Assembly (NCBI GenBank): GCA_035286585.1
Contig: DATEDC010000103.1
Coordinates: 1 to 10,836, forward strand
Length of the DNA stretch: 10,836 bases
DNA from: DSOS01 sp035286585
Lineage (GTDB): Bacteria; Chloroflexota; Anaerolineae; Anaerolineales; UBA4823
Direction: 5' to 3'
In this document: positions 7,481 through 10,836 of the stretch, piece after piece
Layout: each line of letters begins with the position of its first letter
Position numbering within the stretch: position 1 is the first letter of the stretch
Notes under the pieces: model-generated
What the model was told of the DNA's origin: nothing
The model's database searches: none
The model's input: the letters and a program-made list of their open reading frames with translations, nothing else
Program-made: the position numbers and the translations under genes

Positions 7481-7849
7481 ATGGCAGCTCTGAGTGTCTT
7501 GATTGACTATAAACCACATCTCTATGCTGATCTCTTTGGACAGCTCCTCCAAAAGCTCGGAGAGGTCAACCTGGTCAGATATCACCCGGTAGATCCCGCT
7601 CTCGATTGGAGTTCGATCGATGTGGCTGTGCTCTCAGTGGATAAGGAGGGCCAGCCTGATTTTGAAGCCCTGAGGGAGATGTCTTTAGACGCCATGCTGG
7701 TCGCTTTCTCGCCATCTGGAAACCTGGGGTTGCTCCGCCTGCCCGGGGGAGGCGGTTGGAACGTGATCCGCCCGTTCGGGATCGATGAGCTGGTACGAAC
7801 AATATTCGGAGAGACGGGCAGCGGAAACGGAACGAAGAACAAAAACTGA
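7481..7849 (+). CDS. Small degenerate receiver-like protein
   Basis: A 122-residue soluble protein that I do not recognise as a named family. Its layout resembles a response-regulator receiver: a first strand with ALSVLIDYKPHLYADLF in the place of 'ILIVDDHPLVREGL', a third strand DVAVLSVDKEG, a fourth AMLVAFSPSG and an end NVIRPFGIDELVRTIF like '...KPF..eEL..aI'. The signature residues are lost: the acidic pair is D-Y, the phospho-acceptor position is serine or valine, and the conserved lysine is arginine. It is therefore probably a phosphorylation-independent pseudo-receiver. A polar tail (GSGNGTKNKN) ends it. It follows the response-regulator gene by 51 bases and precedes the operon terminator, which suggests a partner or modulator in the same circuit; that is inference. 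An ATG at 7472 is possible but is too close to the RBS. Confidence 0.7.
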   Translation: MAALSVLIDYKPHLYADLFGQLLQKLGEVNLVRYHPVDPALDWSSIDVAVLSVDKEGQPDFEALREMSLDAMLVAFSPSGNLGLLRLPGGGGWNVIRPFGIDELVRTIFGETGSGNGTKNKN

Positions 7850-7872
7850 ACCTCACTACGCTGCAGTAAATC

Positions 7873-7928
7873 CCGGAAATGGGGATGTTTAGGTGCTTTA
7901 CACCTTGACATCTCCATTTCCGGTTTTT
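7873..7928 (+). terminator. Strong intrinsic (Rho-independent) terminator of the Tad operon
   Basis: Arms CCGGAAATGGGGATGT (7873-7888) and ACATCTCCATTTCCGG (7908-7923) pair over 16 positions with a single G-U pair. Inside them AGGTG (7891-7895) and CACCT (7901-7905) extend the stem around a 5-base CTTTA loop. TTTTT at 7924-7928 follows at once. It begins 24 bases after the stop of the small receiver-like gene and separates the pilus unit from the permease gene. Confidence 0.93.
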
Positions 7929-7962
7929 CTGCCTTAGGAGATGCCCAGAAAATTTAATTGTT

Positions 7963-7968
7963 TATAAT
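7963..7968 (+). promoter_or_regulatory. Possible -10 element of the permease gene
   Basis: TATAAT, a perfect -10 consensus, lies in an AT-rich stretch between the terminator and the permease start, 22 bases before the TTG codon. The -35 region at 17-base spacing (7940-7945, GATGCC) is poor. A separate promoter is needed here because of the upstream terminator. Confidence 0.45.
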
Positions 7969-7978
7969 AATTCGGGAG

Positions 7979-7986
7979 AAAGGAGG
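7979..7986 (+). promoter_or_regulatory. Near-perfect Shine-Dalgarno site deciding a TTG start
   Basis: AAAGGAGG lies 4 bases before TTG at 7991. No ATG exists in this frame near the first membrane helix. An upstream TTG at 7958 has no RBS and lies before the possible -10 box, so TTG 7991 is the best start. Confidence 0.75.
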
Positions 7987-7990
7987 CGGT

Positions 7991-10336
7991 TTGGACAACT
8001 CTATTGCGCTCACCCTTGGCATTTTGAGTGTGGCAGTCATTCTCTTTGTAACTGAGATCGTCCGGGTGGACGTGGTGGCCTTGATTGTGATCGGGTTGCT
8101 GGCGATCAGCGGGTTGGTTTCGCCGGGCGAGGCGCTATCGGGCTTCAGCAACCCGGCAGTGGTTACCGTTTGGGCGGTGTTTATCCTGAGTGGGGGATTG
8201 TATCGAACCGGGGTAGCCAATATCATCGGCAGGCAGGTGCTGCGGCTGGCAGGGAAAGGTGAAGTGAGGCTGATCGCGGTCATCATGATCTCGGCTGGTC
8301 TGATGTCGTCGATCATGAATAATATTGGCGTGGCTGCGCTGTTGCTCCCGGTCGTGATGGATATCGCCCGGCGGACAGGTCGACCGCCCTCCAAACTGCT
8401 CATGCCACTCGCTTTTGGCTGCCTGATGGGAGGGATGACCACGCTGATCGGCACCTCTCCGAATATCCTGGTGAACAATGCCCTGCGAGAATTCAACCTC
8501 AGACCGTTCCAATTCTTCGATTTCGCTCCCCTGGGGTTGACGATCCTGGTCGTAGGAACGGCATTCGTTGCTCTGGTAGGTCGGCGCTTGCTGCCCACCA
8601 CAGATATCTCGCGCGAATACAGCCCTGAGCGCAGGGGTTTAAAAGGCGGGATATACGCCATGGAAGAACGGCTTTTCACCCTCCACCTGCCAGCCGACTC
8701 CACCCTGGCAGGGAAAAGCCTGGAAAAATCGCGCCTGGGGGCGATCCTGAGCCTGAATGTAATTGGAATCATCCGCAATGGCGCAACCCACTTCGCCCCA
8801 GGACCTGATTTTGTCCTCCTGGCTGACGACCGGCTGCTTGTTGCTGGGCGGTTGGATGCCCTGGATGAGTTGCGCAATCACCAACCCTTGTATGTCCAGG
8901 ATGAAAGATTGGGCGCTGAATACCTGGTCTCGACGGATATTCAAATTGCGACCCTTGAGTTAGCGACCGACTCGGAGTTGCTGGGAAAGACATTGAGCCA
9001 GAGCGATTTCAGGCGCAAATTTGGAGCCAATGCTCTGGCGATCTGGCGCGCAGGGGCGCCTTTAATGGATGATCTCCAGCACATCTTGCTCAGGGAAGGC
9101 GACCTGTTGGTAGTGCAGGCCTCTCGAGAACAGATCGAAAAACTGGCGCAGTCAGAAGCGCTGACCATCAGCGAGCGACTGGCGAGCGAGCTTTACCGTT
9201 TGGATGACCACCTGTTCGCGATCAGCATCCCGGCTGGCTCGGTGCTGGTAGGGCAGACACTGATTGAAAGTCGCCTGGGCGAAGCGTATGGCTTGAATGT
9301 ACTCTCGATCGTCCGCCAGGACCGGAGGATCTCGATGCCAGGTCCTGAAGAACGGGTGGAGGCCGGGGATATACTGGTGGTGGAGGGAGAGTTAAAAGAT
9401 TTGCTTTTACTGCGGGCTTTGCAGGAGCTGGAAATCGAGCCCCCAGCCAACCTGGACCTGGAAGGTTTGGAATCCGAGAGACACGGGTTGCTCGAAGCAG
9501 TTTTATCTCCATTTACAACCCTGGCAGGCAAAACCCTGAGAGAGATCTATTTCCGAGAGAAGTACGGCCTGAGTGTCCTGGCGATCTGGCGGGAGGGCAG
9601 GCCATATCGTTGGAAGCTGGCTGAGATGGCGCTGCATTTTGGGGATGCGCTCCTGCTGTATGGGCCAAGAGATAAGCTCAAGCTGCTGGCGAGTGAGCCA
9701 GATTTCCTTCTTTTGGCTGAAGAAGTCCAGGAGGAGCCGGTATATCAAAAAGCTCCCCTGACGGCTTTCCTGATGGCGCTCGTGGTGCTTTCGAATGCCT
9801 TCGGCCTGACCTCCATCGCGGTTGCGGCGTTGGTGGGCGCAACGATAATGATCCTGTATGGCAGCCTGAATATGGAAGAGGCTTACCGGTTTATCCAATG
9901 GCGGGTGGTGTTTCTAATTGCCGGGATGCTTCCACTTGGCCTCGCTATGCAGAGCAGTGGGACGGCAAACTGGATGGCTGAAAGATTGGTGAGCCTGATC
10001 GGGGCGGGAGGGCCACATCTCTTGCTAGCAGGGCTGCTCGTCATGACCAGCCTGGCTTCTCTGTTTATGCCAAATGTCGTGGTGACGGTGTTGGTCGCTC
10101 CCATCGCGATCAACACCGCATTAGAGCTGGGTTATTCTCCGTTCGCGTTTGTCATGGCGGTGGCGGTTGGGGCTTCGGCTGCCTTTCTGAGCCCGGTTGG
10201 ACACCCAGCAAATGCCTTGATCATGGGACCGGGTGGCTATCGATTTGGAGACTATTTCAAGCTGGGTGGGCCGCTCATGGTCGTGATCTTGGTGGTCATG
10301 TTAGTGCTGATGCCGGTGATCTGGCCGCTTCAGTGA
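7991..10336 (+). CDS. SLC13-like permease with four tandem RCK_C (TrkA_C) domains
   Basis: A 781-residue membrane transporter of the SLC13/DASS (ion transporter superfamily) type. The N-terminal membrane half (about 5-200) carries the re-entrant motif SSIMNN (106-111) and TLIGTSPN (151-158). The C-terminal half (about 589-780) has the matching FMPNVVVT (about 692-699) and SPVGHPAN (734-741). Substrate is unknown; relatives carry dicarboxylates, sulfate or other anions with Na+. Between the halves are four RCK_C domains (about 225-296, 316-388, 405-478, 498-568), marked by repeated GKSL/GKTL/GQTL/GKTL at 241, 332, 421 and 513. Related SLC13 permeases usually have two such domains and about 600 residues, so this one is enlarged. 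RCK_C domains are ligand-sensing regulatory modules and c-di-AMP binds some of them. The start is TTG at 7991, set by AAAGGAGG. It stands alone after a terminator and converges with a c-di-AMP receptor gene. Confidence 0.9.
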   Translation: MDNSIALTLGILSVAVILFVTEIVRVDVVALIVIGLLAISGLVSPGEALSGFSNPAVVTVWAVFILSGGLYRTGVANIIGRQVLRLAGKGEVRLIAVIMISAGLMSSIMNNIGVAALLLPVVMDIARRTGRPPSKLLMPLAFGCLMGGMTTLIGTSPNILVNNALREFNLRPFQFFDFAPLGLTILVVGTAFVALVGRRLLPTTDISREYSPERRGLKGGIYAMEERLFTLHLPADSTLAGKSLEKSRLGAILSLNVIGIIRNGATHFAPGPDFVLLADDRLLVAGRLDALDELRNHQPLYVQDERLGAEYLVSTDIQIATLELATDSELLGKTLSQSDFRRKFGANALAIWRAGAPLMDDLQHILLREGDLLVVQASREQIEKLAQSEALTISERLASELYRLDDHLFAISIPAGSVLVGQTLIESRLGEAYGLNVLSIVRQDRRISMPGPEERVEAGDILVVEGELKDLLLLRALQELEIEPPANLDLEGLESERHGLLEAVLSPFTTLAGKTLREIYFREKYGLSVLAIWREGRPYRWKLAEMALHFGDALLLYGPRDKLKLLASEPDFLLLAEEVQEEPVYQKAPLTAFLMALVVLSNAFGLTSIAVAALVGATIMILYGSLNMEEAYRFIQWRVVFLIAGMLPLGLAMQSSGTANWMAERLVSLIGAGGPHLLLAGLLVMTSLASLFMPNVVVTVLVAPIAINTALELGYSPFAFVMAVAVGASAAFLSPVGHPANALIMGPGGYRFGDYFKLGGPLMVVILVVMLVLMPVIWPLQ

Positions 10337-10407
10337 AGGCCACTGCCTGTATGAGGAAGCCCTGACCATAAGCTTCTCGCACTACGTGGGCTACGCAAAA
10401 GGATGAG

Positions 10408-10441
10408 ATTGCCACAGCGGCAAAGAACGCCGCTACGCAAT
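10408..10441. repeat. REP-like imperfect palindrome in the convergent intergenic region
   Basis: ATTGC (10408-10412) and AGCGGC (10416-10421) pair with GCCGCT (10429-10434) and GCAAT (10437-10441) around a 7-base AAAGAAC loop, with small internal loops CAC and AC. The flanks GGATGAG and GACAG, together with the ATTGCCAC...GCAATGAC layout, match a style of dispersed intergenic palindrome seen in many bacterial genomes. Only one copy is in the window, so its repeat nature is inferred. No T-run follows on either strand, but it could still help end transcription between the convergent genes. The rest of 10337-10474 shows only a weak GAAGC/GCTTC hairpin (10356-10376). Confidence 0.5.
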
Positions 10442-10474
10442 GACAGATCTATCAATAAAGGGTGTACGATCCTG

Positions 10475-10836
10475 CTAGAAGATCTCGGAACGCTCAACCT
10501 CAAAGGCGAAAATCGTGGCCCCGCCAACGGTTATGGGGATGGGCGCGGAAAGCCCGTTAGGAAAGCCAAGGATGGGCTCGCTCAGATACTCAACGCGCTG
10601 GCTGCAACTCCGCTGAATGGCTTTTAGGGTGGTCTCTTCCTGTCCATCCGCCAGGCCGATGAGCAGCGTGGTGTTGCGCTGCCTTAAGAATCCGCCGCTG
10701 CTGGGCAGACTGGTGACCGAAACGCCCAGCTTGGCGAGGGCGCTGAGGGCGTTTTCCACATCCTGTTCCTGGATCACAGCCGCAATCAGCCATTTTATCG
10801 GCTGGCGTACGCTTTGGCCAGTGACCAGCTCGGGCC
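10475..10836 (-). CDS. darA: DarA/PstA-like cyclic-di-AMP receptor (DUF970), 5' end outside the window
   Basis: A leftward gene ending in TAG at 10477-10475. Its family is the PII-like cyclic-di-AMP receptor DarA/PstA (PF06153). The features are an IAAVIQEQD first strand and helix like the 'VAVVQDQD' of Bacillus DarA, then SSGGFLRQRNTTLLIGL (GGFL encoded at 10696-10685), a variable loop, and the closing VGGATIFAFEVERSEIF. These are the nucleotide-binding and trimer-forming parts of the family. The protein would be a cytosolic trimeric sensor of c-di-AMP. The frame stays open to the window edge with no ATG. A GTG at 10777 would cut off the first beta-strand, so the true start lies beyond 10836 and the protein has at least 14 extra residues before the usual KWLIAAV start. 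It may be a longer or two-domain protein. The gene converges on the four-RCK_C permease. Confidence 0.85.
   Translation of the reverse strand, partial: PELVTGQSVRQPIKWLIAAVIQEQDVENALSALAKLGVSVTSLPSSGGFLRQRNTTLLIGLADGQEETTLKAIQRSCSQRVEYLSEPILGFPNGLSAPIPITVGGATIFAFEVERSEIF

Noticed and set aside
7905..7910. Perfect TTGACA as a -35 box for the permease gene
   Set aside because: It lies inside the terminator stem and is 52 bases from TATAAT at 7963; nothing like a -10 lies at the right spacing.
7958..7960. Upstream TTG as start of the permease
   Set aside because: No RBS precedes it, it lies upstream of the possible -10 box, and the added residues contain the Shine-Dalgarno region itself.
7954..8877. 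Leftward open frame of 307 codons opposite the permease gene
   Set aside because: Its composition (Ser/Arg/Thr-rich, no domain) is that of an antisense shadow, and the forward frame encodes clear SLC13 motifs.
10356..10376. GAAGC/GCTTC hairpin after the permease stop as an intrinsic terminator
   Set aside because: The stem has only about 5 pairs plus a bulge, and no T-run follows.
10403..10627. Rightward 74-codon open frame over the palindrome and the DarA-like gene
   Set aside because: It starts inside the repeat, runs antisense to the conserved DarA-like coding region and has no RBS.
10775..10777. GTG as the start of the DarA-like protein
   Set aside because: It would remove the conserved first beta-strand (KWLIAAV), and the frame is open further upstream.
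1..10836. tRNA, rRNA, CRISPR arrays, insertion sequences
   Set aside because: No cloverleaf-like sequence, no regularly spaced direct repeats and no transposase motifs were seen on either strand.

Overview
The window looks like chromosomal DNA of a GC-rich bacterium, most likely a member of the Chloroflexota (Anaerolineae-like). That guess rests on the style of the Tad/Flp pilus genes (a CpaB-type C-terminus, a CpaE with a receiver-like N-terminus, TadB and TadC, no secretin in view), a LysM/TPR membrane protein inside the cluster, and a DarA/PstA-type c-di-AMP receptor nearby. It was made by eye without a database search, so the phylum is tentative.

Region 1 (1-7928) reads rightward as one probable transcription unit for a Tad/Flp pilus or related type IV filament machine. 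It starts with the tail of a cpaB/rcpC-like gene. Then come a cpaE/tadZ-like ATPase gene, tadB, tadC, a gene for a membrane-anchored TPR protein with a C-terminal LysM domain, and cpaF/tadA (the motor ATPase). After these lie a NarL/FixJ-family response regulator gene and a small gene for a degenerate receiver-like protein. The gaps are short (21-101 bases), nearly every gene has a clear Shine-Dalgarno site, and a strong intrinsic terminator at 7873-7928 closes the unit. CpaF would energise assembly on the TadB/TadC inner-membrane platform, CpaE would position the machine, and CpaB and the LysM/TPR protein would act outside the membrane. Pilin, prepilin peptidase and pseudopilin genes are not in the window and may lie to the left.

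Region 2 (about 7963-10336) is a single gene with its own possible promoter. It encodes an SLC13-like permease of 781 residues. Its two membrane halves are separated by four tandem RCK_C/TrkA_C-type domains, which appear to be arranged as an A-B-A-B duplication.

Region 3 (10337-10836) holds a short intergenic stretch with a REP-like palindrome. It then holds a leftward gene, open at the window edge, for a DarA/PstA-like (DUF970) cyclic-di-AMP receptor. Because RCK_C domains are c-di-AMP targets in several K+ transport systems, its convergent placement next to a four-RCK_C permease is suggestive.

No rRNA, tRNA, CRISPR array, transposase or phage gene was seen. No gene-free stretch exceeds 300 bases.
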